Below are positions 19,945-30,951 of a DNA stretch of 64,000 bases, in pieces. Source of the stretch: Nitzschia sp. DOCU1 (lineage: Eukaryota; Bacillariophyta; Bacillariophyceae; Bacillariales; Bacillariaceae); contig OX595994.1 of assembly GCA_951394045.1 (NCBI GenBank), positions 1,178,001 through 1,242,000 on the forward strand. Reading direction: 5' to 3'. A program made the position numbers and the translations under genes. How positions within the stretch are numbered: position 1 is the first letter of the stretch; the number at the start of each line of letters is the position of its first letter. Under the pieces are notes generated by a model, which had not been told where the DNA came from, made no database searches, and saw only the letters and a program-made list of their open reading frames with translations.

Positions 19945-20376
19945 ATGCCATTGGTCAAGATCTTCGCGCGAACATCTCTGACGAAGCCGGTGCCCCTCGC
20001 TTCTCTGCAAGCCAGCTTGTGCAAAATCTGGGGGACAACGCCCGATACTACGAAGCTGATGCTACAACGCGTTGATGATTGGACAGATGAAAGCTTCCAA
20101 GAGGACTGCTATGTGGACATCCGTGCTAAAGGTTAGTCGTCATCTGTTGCTCCTCCGCCTATCCAGCACCATATAAAGTCTCCCCTGAAAAATCCTCGAG
20201 CTTACACTCTGTAATTGTCATTTATTTCTACAGGCACATCTGAACGAACTCGAGAAGTGGTGATAGAGGGGATGAAAAAGGTGCAAAAGGCCTTTGGTGA
20301 ACATGATTTAGTTGCCAATGTGCGCCTCGAAACTTATGAGGGGCAAAGATATTTTCACGTTCCTCCGTCAAAATAG
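19945..20376 (+). CDS. Tautomerase/MIF-superfamily-like small protein
   Basis: Two exons, 19945-20131 and 20234-20376, over a GT-AG intron of 102 bp; the spliced product has 109 residues. It begins MPLVKIFAR, so after Met removal Pro would be the N-terminal residue, as in the catalytic Pro1 of 4-oxalocrotonate tautomerase and MIF proteins. The first strand followed by a helix (LASLQASLCKIWG) and the second beta-alpha unit (CYVDIRAKG, then TREVVIEGMKKVQKAFGEH) fit the family fold of two such units. The reaction could be keto-enol tautomerisation, but substrate and oligomer state are unknown. I chose the ATG at 19945 because it puts Pro at position 2; an upstream in-frame start would not. Confidence 0.7.
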
Positions 20377-20612
20377 CCGCACCGTGCCCAGCCGAAATTG
20401 ACGACATTCTGCTACTTTATTCATTTCTTGGAGTGATACAGTATGAAATTTTGAATTATAAGGTTAGAAGCTGGTTGGACTTTCAACTTGTTTCAACCAA
20501 AGGGCTAGGAAAATTTTGCGACGTCAGGATTCTGAGACGCCGGTTACATGTCACAATCAGGTCCAGACGATTATCTTTTGGCCAGTGAGTCGGCAACTTC
20601 TTCATTGTGAAA

Positions 20613-21266
20613 TCAAATGACTTTCTTGAAGCGCGACTTGACAGATTGACTGGGTTCGAAATCAATTTCCATATCTAGTTGTTCAGCAGAATAGCGTTCG
20701 AAGCAGACGTCGGTCATAACCTGCACAATCTCTATAATGTCCCATGGGTTGTCCGCGATCCACCCTTCTTTACCCCAGATAATAGATGCATGGTTGGGGT
20801 GAATAATCCCTAGAAAAGGGAATAGCTTGACGCCAAACTGGGCAGCGAATGAACGGGCCTCGATATCGTCGATAGTAGTCTGCCAGAAAACAAACTTAGA
20901 ATCAATCAAGTCTTCAACAAGATCATTCTGGAAGATCTCGAAATCGACCATATGGCTGCCAACGTGGTCATCCTCGTAATTTTGTAAACTCACAAGTACA
21001 GGGCGATGCATCTGTCTGCCCAATTCAAGTGCTTTATGAAACGTCCCATGATGAGAACACAAGAAGTGGTATGGTGGCTGGAAGATAGGTGGGGAAGAAT
21101 CGGGTGATTCCCTACCCGCATGGTTCCATGAATGGCTTTCATCCGAACTCAGTGTTTGATCACCATCAGACGACACTTCGCTCGTGGAATCTTGTTGGGT
21201 CGGCGTTCTTGCAAAATCGTTCTCAACCAAGGACCACGATCCGTTACTACTGTTTCCCACTGACAT
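20613..21266 (-). CDS. UAS-domain (thioredoxin-like) protein, UBX-cofactor-like without a visible UBX domain
   Basis: 217 residues, single exon. After a Ser-rich N-terminal 55 residues comes a UAS-type thioredoxin fold: FQPPYHFLCSHHGTFHKALE, RPVLVSLQNYED, FEIFQNDLVEDLI, KFVFWQTTIDD and LFPFLGIIHP. This matches the UAS domain of FAF1/UBXN7/Ubx2-type p97/Cdc48 cofactors, which lacks thioredoxin active-site Cys, as here. No UBX domain follows; the protein ends shortly after the fold. It may act as a substrate adaptor or bind fatty acids as some UAS domains do. It is divergent from the glycyl-tRNA synthetase gene across about 450 bp. Confidence 0.78.
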   Translation of the reverse strand: MSVGNSSNGSWSLVENDFARTPTQQDSTSEVSSDGDQTLSSDESHSWNHAGRESPDSSPPIFQPPYHFLCSHHGTFHKALELGRQMHRPVLVSLQNYEDDHVGSHMVDFEIFQNDLVEDLIDSKFVFWQTTIDDIEARSFAAQFGVKLFPFLGIIHPNHASIIWGKEGWIADNPWDIIEIVQVMTDVCFERYSAEQLDMEIDFEPSQSVKSRFKKVI

Positions 21267-21714
21267 GCTTTACAAGCTTTTTCAAGAGACAAAATGAGGC
21301 AATGATCTGTCGTAGCGACGAATTATGTCGACTTTGGTTCGGAGGATAGGAACAAAGGACTCTGTGGGTGCAAATGATGAAAAATGCGATCAGCGGCCAT
21401 CGTCCACGATTCGAAATGCGATGAGAGCCAAGATCGCAGACGGGTCTGCAAACACGGGATTCGCGCAACGCCGGCCAGACTGGGAAGACAGACAGACGAT
21501 TCAGGGCGCGAGGGGGCGCAAGCGTGAAAAAGTAATGGAGGGAAAATCTGATGACGACATCGAAGCGCGCGCCTCTTGCTTTTCCTCGTCGTTGCGTTTC
21601 CTTGGTCTTTGGCGGATGGCTGTTGGTGACCGTCCATCTTCTGTATTTGATGCAAGATTGATTCCCACCTCATTTGTTGTTTCAACTAAACTTGAATTTG
21701 TTCTCTGTACGAAC
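21267..21714. other. Bidirectional promoter region, possible N-terminal extension of GlyRS
   Basis: The GlyRS frame is open from an ATG at 21325 through 21714, with further in-frame ATGs, the last at 21616 (MAVGDRPSSVFDARLIPT). The stretch could encode an organelle-targeting extension used in an alternative transcript. Confidence 0.4.
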
Positions 21715-23979
21715 ATGTCGGCTGAAGATACTAGCAAGTTGCAGGACGAGCTGGACGCATTGAATGCCCAGATTACGAAGCAGGGCGCGGCAGTGCGGCA
21801 GCTCAAGAAGGATGGAGCCGCCGCCGAGGCCATAGAAGAGGCAGTCAATGCGTTGCAAAAGTTGAAGATTTCCGCTGGGGAACTTTCGGAAAAGCTCAAG
21901 GGGGACGAGCCTGGATTCAATCGCAAATCTTTTGATGATTTGGTGATCCGAAAAATGTTCGTGGTTCCCGCGTTTGAGATCCACGGTGGAGTTAAGGGTC
22001 TCTATGACTTGGGTCCTCCAGCGTGTGCGTTGAAGGTAAGAATACCGAGGAACTTTCGGCGACAGCCTATATGGGAGTTTCTTATATGATCTCGTCTTTC
22101 ATAGGCTGCCATGGTGGACTTGTGGCGAAAGCACTTTGTCTTGGCGGAAAACATGTTGGAGATGGAGTGCACGTGTTTGACACCCGAATCTGTCTTGAAA
22201 ACCAGCGGCCACGTCGATCGCTTTACGGATTTGATGGTCAAAGACATGGAAACTGGCGAGTGCTTTCGTGCCGATAAAATGTTAGAGGACGCCATTGATG
22301 ATTTGTTGGAGAAGAATCCTACCATGCCCTCCGAAGAACGAGACAGTCATTTGCGGGCTCAGCGTCAAGCCGATGCCTACAGCCCCGAGGAGTTGGACAA
22401 GCTATTATTGCAATACGGATGCAAAGCTTCAAATGGAGAGCCTTATAGTCCCTCTTTCCCTTTCAACCTCATGTTCAAGACTTCGATTGGACCCGAGGGG
22501 ACTGCGGTCGGGTTCTTGCGACCAGAAACGGCGCAGGGTCTCTTTGTCAACTTCCGTCGTTTGTTGGATCTGAACGCTGGAAAGATGCCCTTTGCGGCCG
22601 CTCAAATTGGTCTTGGATTCCGCAATGGTATGTGGTCCTAGTGCTTTCTCACTTACTTCCAAAAATCGTCTTCCCACTCACTTTCCCGATGTCGTTGACC
22701 CCATTAGAAATTGCGCCCAGAAGTGGTTTGCTGCGTGTTCGTGAATTCTACATGGGAGAGATTGAACACTTTGTCAATCCTAACGACAAATCGCATCCCA
22801 ACTTTCCCAGTGTGGCAGATAAGGAACTAGTTTTGTTTGGACGCGACGACCAGCTGGGCTCTGGAAAGACCAAGACGATTTCCATCGGAGAAGCCGTCAA
22901 AACTGGTTTGGTAAACAATGAAACATTGGGCTACTTCATGGCACGTACTCAGCTCTATATGGAAAAGATTGGAATGGATCCGGCTCGACTTCGATTCCGA
23001 CAACATTTAGCGACAGAAATGGCCCACTATGCTGCTGATTGTTGGGATTTGGAAATCCAGTCGAGTTATGGATGGGTCGAGTGCGTTGGCCACGCCGATC
23101 GTGCCTGCTACGACTTGGATGTGCATTCCAAGGCTACGAAGACTCCGATGCTGGCGACGCAAAAGTTTGATGAGCCGAAGGACATGACCATCGCCAAACT
23201 GAAGCTGGATAGAAAGGCATTGGGTCTGGCTTTCAAGGGAGACGCTCGTACGGTCTCGGGTGCCTTGGAGACACTGGCGGAAGACTGGAACGACTTTGAA
23301 CCTATCGCTACTGCGTTGGAGACGGAAGGGAAGGCGATGGTCGATGGATTCGAGATTACAAAAGGCATGGTGACTTGGACCAAGCAAACCAAAAAGGTAC
23401 ACGAGGTCAAGTTCACTCCTTCGGTCATTGAACCGTCGTTCGGTATTGGACGTATCTTGTATTCGCTATTGGAGCACTCGTTTTACGTTCGAGAATCCGA
23501 CGAGCAACGTTGTGTCATGAAATTCAATCCCCAAGTCGCACCGCAGAAGTGTGCGGTTTTGCCTATTAGCAGCAGCCCGGAATGCAATGCGGTGGTAAGT
23601 AATACGACGTCACCTTTTACTTCGCATGGTCGAAGTACCAAGACTAACACGTTTGCTGGGTTGCTTTGTACAGGTTGATGAAATTGCCGCGCAATTGATG
23701 GATAGCGACCTTTCCACTCGAGTCGACAAATCATCGGCAGCCCTGGGACGTCGATACGCCCGATCCGACGAAATCGGTGTTCCATTTGCCGTGACGGTTG
23801 ATTTCGATACGCTGAAGGACGGCTCCGTGACTATCCGAGAGCGAGATTCGATGATTCAAGTTCGTCTCCCCAAGGACGAGGTAACGCCTGTGATCTTTGG
23901 AATTGTGCACAAGAAACTTACATGGGAAGATGTGACTAAGAAGTACCCAGTCGTCCAGGTGGACGAAGGTGACAATTAA
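21715..23979 (+). CDS. GARS: Glycyl-tRNA synthetase, class II, eukaryotic type
   Basis: Four exons: 21715-22035, 22105-22627, 22708-23594, 23674-23979; introns of 69-80 bp with GT-AG ends keep frame, giving 678 residues. An N-terminal WHEP-like helical hairpin (residues 1-60; [17 protein letters not shown]) precedes the catalytic domain: [50 protein letters not shown], then motif 2 across the second junction ([17 protein letters not shown]), and motif 3 near [13 protein letters not shown]. The C-terminal anticodon-binding domain starts [12 protein letters not shown]. It charges tRNA-Gly in the cytosol, and with an upstream start perhaps also in an organelle. Near-complete family signature, so the call is firm. 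Confidence 0.96.
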
Positions 23980-24812
23980 TTAATGATCAGAGCGATTTTA
24001 GTTTACTTATCGTCTTCCTCTCCTCACGAAGCCGTACTATACTTTCTCCAACAGAGGGATCGTAACAACATCGAACATGATCAGATGATCATGACTAACA
24101 CATCAGATACTTCCCATTCTTCTGTGGCACGCTGGCGCGGCAGGCAGGGAGGCGACCTCTCATTTTTCCCGGGGAAAATGAGGTTGGCATGCGCGCGTCT
24201 GCTGCCAGCGCGCCATATTTCCCCTTCTCCCACTTTAGTAGAGAAGTGAGAATACCATCACCGTCGCTCGTCAAGGTAGTTGCTAACTGGATAGTGAGTA
24301 CTCTGCGCTGCTTTAGCTGTAGTAACATGTTTAGGTCAAAGTAGCGAAGAGCAGCTATCAAAATGAAAAGCTACCTTGACCGATGGAGACCAGTAGGTCT
24401 TCATCGGGGGGTCGCCGAGTTCGTAGCAACACATTGCGATCAAATCTACCTATCTAGCGATTAGCCCAGCAGAGTCGCACCTCCCAAATGGAAGTAGCTA
24501 CAGAAAAATCATTGGGATGTGCCGTATTGTATGCAGTACTGGAGTGCATCGACATTACTACACCGATGCATAATTGTCGAGCAACTACAGACAGTCAACG
24601 TGACAGCATAATTTTGTCAAGGTCTAGTCCTTTTCAGCTGCAATTTCATACTAATAATCAGCAACATTCTAACGTTCGAACTACTCGTATCGATTATCGT
24701 ACATGGTGGAGTTATACTACATCAGGCTCCAGGCCTCACTATAATCTTTGAACAAGGTGTCGTTCAAAGTAATGGCCTAGGATCCTGCTCGCAGCTTCAA
24801 AGCAAAAGACGA
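23980..24812. other. Intergenic region with a palindrome
   Basis: Convergent spacer. At 24159-24183 is an inverted repeat centred on ccc|ggg (arms ctcatttttccc and ggggaaaatgag). Between the surrounding CG-rich blocks nothing looks coding. Confidence 0.5.
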
Positions 24813-25621
24813 TTAGTCTCCACTGTTCAAGAAGAAGTTTGGATCTCGTCTCGATTTGTTTTCAAATCGTTTCCACCATCGTTCAAAGATATTCTGAGGT
24901 ACGACCATGGTGCCATTCATGCCACCGCCACCGCCGGTATCAAAGGATTGCATGAAATTGTACAAATCCTGGGCAATCTTTTGCGCTACCAAAGGCCGTC
25001 TTGAATTGACATTTTCCGTAGATGCATTGGATAAATTGCGAATAGATTCAATGGACTCAATTGATAATCCAATGGTTACAGTGACGGGTTGATTCGGTGG
25101 TATGGAAAGAAATTGATCGTGTTCGCTCCATCCCGTTCGAAAGATTTGTGAGGGTTGTCCCATTGTTAAACTTCCCAGAAATTCAAAGCCCGATTGTTCT
25201 TGTTGCGCCACCAGCTGCCAATAGACCATGACGCCTTGATTCGGACCCAAAGGAGCTCCTAGGAATACCACCAGCTCGTTGACCAGTGTCAGTGGATTCG
25301 GTAAATCCCCGGGGCTGCGCAATTGAAGCGCAAACTTGGTACCGGTGGCATCGACGGGGACAAAATCGTTGCGGACGGGTCCGCCAGGTACAATCAGTCC
25401 AAAGGCATTTGGCACTACAGGTTGTTGCAGAAGAGGGTTTGGCTGCGCAAATGTTGTCTGGGCGTTCATATTATCAACTTCCATGGTCAGCTTGTGTTTG
25501 TCGAGCTGTAGATCCAATGTGAGGAGTTTAGCAGGATATTAGTAATGAAGTATTGCGCATTTGCGTCTTGCTCGGAATGAATTTGTAGTAGTGTGCTTAC
25601 TTGTGCGATGAGGTCATCCAT
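24813..25621 (-). CDS. Hikeshi/OPI10-like Hsp70 nuclear import carrier
   Basis: Two exons on the minus strand: 25621-25601 (seven codons, MDDLIAQ) and 25505-24813, over a 95-bp GT-AG intron; 237 residues. The N-terminal beta domain (AFGLIVPGGPV, LVNELVVFLGAPLG, VYWQLVAQ, FEFLGSLTMGQPSQIFR, VTVTIGLSIESIESI) and the C-terminal helix pair (KIAQDLYNFMQSF, FERWWKRFENKSRRDPNFF) follow the order of human Hikeshi (FGCLV, VVVFMLG, LGFVTNGKPSAIFK, DNFYNFASSF, WYENFQRRLAQNPLFW). Hikeshi carries Hsp70 into the nucleus under heat stress by binding FG nucleoporins. The insertion TGGGGGMNGT before the last helix is specific. The tiny first exon is inferred from splice signals. Confidence 0.85.
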
Positions 25622-26118
25622 GGAGGACGCCACCTGATTCCATACTTTCCCTGCCCCGAGTTCGATCGAAGGATGAGAGTGGCGAAACGCTGAATGGACC
25701 CCATTGAAACTCCGTAGTAAAGAGCATTGTCGCGGGTTACGAAGCCGAATGTCGACGGGTTTTCACGAGAAAAGCGCGCGGCTTCGCATCAACATCCGTG
25801 GTGAAACGAAGAAAGCACGCGAAAAACGATTGACTGGACTTGCACGAATCGTTTTGATTGGATATAAATGTCACCTGCCACGTCAAACAAAATTGCGCGC
25901 CAAAACACGTGAATGCTCCTCCCTCCGAGCCAAAAGGAGGCGGATGGGAGCCGCGTGATGCGTTGCGACGACGATGGCAAGAGACTTGATGCAGAAAGGG
26001 AAGTCTACGGCTTGTATGCCAACGACAGCAATCGGAAAGAAGCGTCGCATCCTCTGCGTTTCTCGTGTTACGATAGCGTGGTCTGACAACACGTTCAGGA
26101 CTGTCAGGCACCACTACC
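25622..26118. other. Divergent intergenic region
   Basis: Likely promoters of the Hikeshi-like gene and the Lys-rich protein gene. Frames on both strands here are open but lack coding character. Confidence 0.45.
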
Positions 26119-26778
26119 ATGGGCAAAGGACAGCTGTTGTTCAAAGGCGACAAGCCCAAGAAGAAGAAACACAAGTCCAAGCATTCTACCAGTAGCAAAG
26201 ATGATGACGAGGGTAATATTTCTCCTCCCGCTAATGCTCCCGTCATGACTATTAATCGTCCCATGGCAGCACCAGCCGCTTCAGCCCCAGCCGCCGCGGC
26301 ACCGTCCATGAAGAAAGGCACTGGAACCATCACGACCTCAGGTACCGTCGTGACGGGCTACGACACGAGATTCGAAAAGGAATTAAATGCAGGAGATGCC
26401 ATCTTATGTGTCGTTGACAATGGCAAAGAAGAATTGCGTGTGATTACCATGCGCTTGTCCAATGTGTCGTTGAATTTGTCGAGTCCGTTTTCAACCGACC
26501 TGAAAACTCCCGCAAGTTTTCATTACATTCGCAAACCCCGCGATGTACAAAAGGAACGCGCAGAGGCGCAAAAGCGTCAAGCGGAAAGTCTGCAAGAGCA
26601 AAAGACCCATGCTTTTGATTTGTATGGAAATGAAGCGTTAGTCTATCGAGAAAAGACCGAGACTGGGTCGTATCGGATCAAGCGGGAAGAGGTGAAGACG
26701 CAATCGGGAGCAGCGAGGTCAACGCGAGGGGATTTGTTGGAAATGAGAGCCAAAAAGACAAGTGACAAGTACTGTTAG
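26119..26778 (+). CDS. Lys-rich conserved hypothetical protein
   Basis: 219 residues, single exon. It opens MGKGQLLFKGDKPKKKKHKSKH, a Lys-rich head like that found in several nuclear RNA-associated proteins, then an Ala/Pro linker, then a beta-rich domain starting TGTITTSGTVVTGYDTRF and ending near SFHYIRKP. The pattern G.I..SGT.VTG..T.F...L..GD also occurs in short beta-barrel and phage-tail-like repeats, but I do not assign it. A charged helical C-terminus follows (KERAEAQKRQAESLQEQ). Function unknown; probably nuclear from composition only. Confidence 0.7.
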   Translation: MGKGQLLFKGDKPKKKKHKSKHSTSSKDDDEGNISPPANAPVMTINRPMAAPAASAPAAAAPSMKKGTGTITTSGTVVTGYDTRFEKELNAGDAILCVVDNGKEELRVITMRLSNVSLNLSSPFSTDLKTPASFHYIRKPRDVQKERAEAQKRQAESLQEQKTHAFDLYGNEALVYREKTETGSYRIKREEVKTQSGAARSTRGDLLEMRAKKTSDKYC

Positions 26779-28228
26779 AGAGACTTGGCAAGAGCTGAGA
26801 GGCGCGATGATGCAGGCCATTGACATGGATTGCGATATGGGTTTTCTGGCGTTGTTGTTGCAATTGGTCGTCTCAGCAATAGGGGCAGAAGTGGGAGCAT
26901 CATCACCTCTGCCGTTACTCAGAGCTACAACGGCCGAGTTGGGCTGGTGATTTGAGTGTGACAAGAGCCCGCAGGGTTCATGATATCGACCACTTTAATA
27001 GAATGGCTCGGACCCGCTATCATCTTCTTCGAAGAGATGATGATGAATGAATAGCTTGCACATGTTTGCCACAGTGCGGACTAGAAATTGCGCTGCGTTC
27101 GAGAGTATATCCGAAAGTAGAACGCAAGCAAGGACTGACTGGAGATCGAAGACTTTTGCGATTCTGGGATTAAATTTATAGAAAACGAACAGAACCTCAA
27201 CGTATTATGCTGGCAGTACTCGCCACAATGAACTCCTCCATGGACCACGCCGAGAAGAATTCCGAGTAGTACGCCTCCACATAATGAAATTAACAGTGTC
27301 TAAGGCATGGCACCGTAGGCTGAAGCACGTAGTCCAGTACTAGAGACGGTAGTGGTACCATAAGCACCTCTTCCTCATCGTATCTGTCATAGAAATACAC
27401 CCGAACCTGTCTCAACATCTCCGAATAGGCGTCGTCGACTCGAACCCGCCACCTTCAGGGTCAGTCTTCTGCTGCGCTGTCTTGGCCAATATTGCTTGGA
27501 CGAATAACAGCGAAGTGACCGTCAAGTGGCAGCAACAACATGCGAAAGCAGATTTTTCAAATTTTCCCCTTCGTTCCGCGCACCGAGGGACGAGTGCTCC
27601 ATCTTCCGAATGAGACTTGCGCTAGCGAGAGCAATAGAACCATGCGTGGGACAACAAACAACTTCATCTTGCGTAGACCCTCGAATGAATAACCAAACGG
27701 TTTGTGCCGGCAAATTGGCCGTCAAGTGGCAGCAACCACACGTGGCCGACACCGCAACATCGTCGTTGCAAAGGAAATGCTGCCGAAGGCAAATTTCAAA
27801 TTTTGCCCTTCCGCGGACCGATGGATGTGACCGGCATACTGTACCTACGTACGATTCCAACCCACCACGGCACGGTTCATGTATTAATGCCCACCTTCTC
27901 CGGCCGGCGCGTGGAGGCAATTTTGTCCCATACCACTGCGACCATTGTGCGACACCACGGATGGACGTGAATGTCCGAACCCGGCATGAACTTTCTTCTG
28001 ACAGAAACATCGGAAGCAGAGAGAGAGTCCCCTCTCAGGCCTTGCCTGATGGATGTCGGTGTAAATACTGAAATACCTGGTACGGATGCAGAACATCTTT
28101 CCTTCGATGCGTGGGTAGTTGACGGGTGATCATCCAAATTCTGTTGCGAGAGGGTAAAAGATTTCTCCAATCGCTGGTCTTGTTTCTCGTCTTGACGTTA
28201 CTTGTCTGCATCCTGTCTCGACATCAAC
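26779..28228. other. Intergenic region upstream of channel gene copy 1
   Basis: No gene supported. It holds a tRNA-like remnant on the minus strand near 27425-27490, two direct copies of a block beginning cgtcaagtggcagcaac (at about 27520 and 27720) each followed by a similar caaattttcccctt/caaattttgccctt block, and from 27879 the start of the segment duplicated at 35858. Confidence 0.5.
27425..27492 (-). other. tRNA-like / Pol III promoter-like remnant
   Basis: On the minus strand an A-box-like tggccaagacag is followed by ggtggcgggttcgagtc, a good B box with variable-loop context. The acceptor and T stems do not pair, so it is not a working tRNA. It may be a tRNA pseudogene or SINE head. 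Confidence 0.3.
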
Positions 28229-30951
28229 ATGACTGCTGGTGGAGAAGATCCAGAAACTACCAAGGAGACCAGAAAGTTGATCCGACAAGATACGATCAGA
28301 ATCGGCAAGGTCGACTCGCCCGAGAAGCGCATGCTCGTTGAATTGGAAACCGATAGTTGGGTCATCTTTCCTTGGAACAAGCATTACAAATCGTTTTGGG
28401 GCCTGACGGTCTTTTGTGCGGTTGTGACTGTTTTTACCGAGACGTACAACATTGCCTTTGGTGTCGTGGATGACTACACTGATGCCCTCTCTATCATTGA
28501 ATACGTGCTTGTGTCTATCTTTACCATTGATATTATCATCAATTTCCACCTAGTCTATTACGATGAGAACGATCGGCCTGTTACGGATTCGAAGGAAATT
28601 GCCGTGCACTACCTAAAAGGGATGTTCTGGCTAGATTTTGTTGGTGTGTTCCCCTTTCTTTATGTTGGATTGGCGATTGCAGGTGAAATCGGGGAAAACA
28701 ATAAAAAGGCTGCCTATATTTCACTACTTCGTCTGGTGAAGCTGGTTCGATTGCACCGAATGAAGCAACTCTTTGACATCTTGCAGTACAACCCTCACGT
28801 ATCCTTGATGATGCTGACGTTGTGTCGAAATTTTGGATTCGCAATTATGTGGAGTCACTTTTCCGCCTGTGTCTTCTATTTTATTGCGCGACAATCTGAT
28901 TTTGACCCAGATACAACCTGGATCGGTGGGTCTATCGAAGGATTGAGTGGCGTGGAGCGATACCTTACTTCCTTGTATTGGAGTGTGGTAACGTAAGTTA
29001 TTTGCTTCTTCCACGGGGATGTGCAGAGGTTGTGGTAGAAGTTGCTCATATTCATTTGTCTGTATTGTTCAGGTTCACAACTACAGGGTAAGACTATCGA
29101 AGCCGAGGTTTCTCTGGAGTGATCTTTGGAATCAAAGTATTGAGACTCAATTTCCTTTTCTTGTCGATGATAATAGGTATGGCGACTACTCGCCCGTCAA
29201 TAGCGCTGAACAGATTTGGGGTGAGTTCTAGGATGTCTGGCGAATGTTGTTTTTTGCTACCAAGCAGCGGATACTCAATCTGTCTTTCTTCCTCTCATTC
29301 GTGTACCAGGCATGATCTACATGTTGTTGAATATGGTTGTACACGCGTGGATGATTGGTTCCATCACATTGTTGATTGTCAAGCAAGATGAGAAGACGGG
29401 GGCTTACCGCGAGGCGATTCACGTACTTCGTCAGTATGCCAACCTACATTCTTTCCCCAGGGCTCTTGAGAAGAAGCTCCGTGGTCAATTGAAGCTAGAT
29501 TTCAACAATCACGAAATTTCCGATGAAAACGTCTTGGCCAAATTTCCGTCGGAAACGAGAAGGAAGGTGCTCCGGCGACTGTATCTCCCCTCACTGCTTC
29601 AGACAAAGTTGATGAGAGGTGTTCGTCAGCAGTTTGTGGATGCCTTTCTAGCAACTTCAAAGGTCGAGATTTATAGCGCAGGTGAGGAGATCCTTCAACG
29701 TGGAGCCATTGCTTCGGATTTGTATTTGCTCGTGGAGGGAACCGCCGAGTTGTTGCCATCTGTAGAATCGTCCATTGAAACCTCGAATTATCGCATGACG
29801 AGCAGCCAGATTGACGGAACAAGCGTCACAGAATCGCGAGGGGGCAGAGTCGTTAAAGTGGAGAGTGGCGAATTCATCAATTGTATCTCGTTCTTTACCG
29901 AGAGTCCCCAGATGGAAACCGTTCGAACCAAGACTGTCTGCAAGACGTTGACTATGCCACGCTCAACGTACAAGATGATTGCGGAAGACCATCCCGGATC
30001 TGTCGGTAAATTGCTGCAAAATCTGTTAGAGAATGTGCAGGAGCAAGCTAGGAAAACTGGAGCAGAAGAAACAGTCGACCTTCCAACTAAACTTACTGTC
30101 CTACGGGCCGGCTCCGTCTTTGACAACAGTGCAATGGATGCCAGTACATCAGAGGATGTGGATTTCCAAAATACAATGGATGCTATTCAGGCTAGTACTT
30201 CACTGACAGCAGTGCGTGACTTGATTCAGATGCACTTGAACAAGATGAAAGATGATCATACGACCCGCTTCCTATTTTCTGCGTCACGTGGAGATACAGA
30301 TACGATTTCTCTCATGTGTGATCAAGGTTTCGATCCTGACTCTGCTGAGTAAGTTTCATTGATGGTTGTGCACCGACTTGAAAAATGCCGTCATAATCTT
30401 ACTTCATGCGTAATCGGTATATTTGTGGCAGCTACGACCAGCGAACGGCCTTGATGGTTGCGGCAATGAAAGGTAATTCAGAAGCAGTCAAGAGGATCCT
30501 GGAATACAACGCCAATCCGAATCTAGTTGATATGCATGGATCTTCGGCACTGTATGAGGCTGCACGGAATGGCCATGACGAAGCGATGGAAGTTCTTTTG
30601 AAACATGGCGCCAAGCTTGGTGTGTCGGAGGCAGACGCTGCCAGCCGTGCCTGCCAAGCAGTTTTTGATGGTGACATGCTTACATTGCGTCGACTTTTGA
30701 AAGCGGGTCTTCCGGTTGATGCTGGAGATTACGACAAACGTAGGGCCGCTCACATTGCCGCCTGTGAGGGAAATGTGGCTGCTCTGAAGGTTTTGGTTGA
30801 ATTTGGAGCCGACTTGGCTGTCAAGGATCGATGGGGCAATACTCCCGAGGACGAGGCAAACAGAGTTGGTGCAGGCCAGGTGGTAGAATACCTGAAGAGC
30901 GTCCTCGATGAAAAGAAGGATGGGCCTCTTACGCAGAGTACAACAACTTAA
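28229..30951 (+). CDS. Voltage-gated K+ channel with CNB-like and ankyrin domains, copy 1
   Basis: Five exons: 28229-28992, 29073-29087, 29177-29220, 29310-30348, 30432-30951; GT-AG introns; 793 residues. Six-TM channel core: S1 from KSFWGLTVFCAVVTVF, S3 FWLDFVGVFPF, and an S4 voltage sensor with positive residues every third position (LLRLVKLVRLHRMK). The selectivity filter TTTGYGD (257-263) is assembled from three exons and marks a K+ channel. S6 begins GMIYMLLNMVVHAW. A C-linker and cyclic-nucleotide-binding-like fold follow (about 390-530), then ankyrin repeats (DYDQRTALMVAAMKGN, HGSSALYEAARNGHDEAMEVLL). The order resembles plant AKT/Shaker channels. The start ATG is at 28229; ends STTT. 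It probably sits in the plasma or an internal membrane. Confidence 0.92.

Noticed and set aside
25737..26333. 198-codon minus-strand frame between the Hikeshi-like and Lys-rich genes
   Set aside because: It overlaps the start of the well-supported plus-strand gene and shows no domain.
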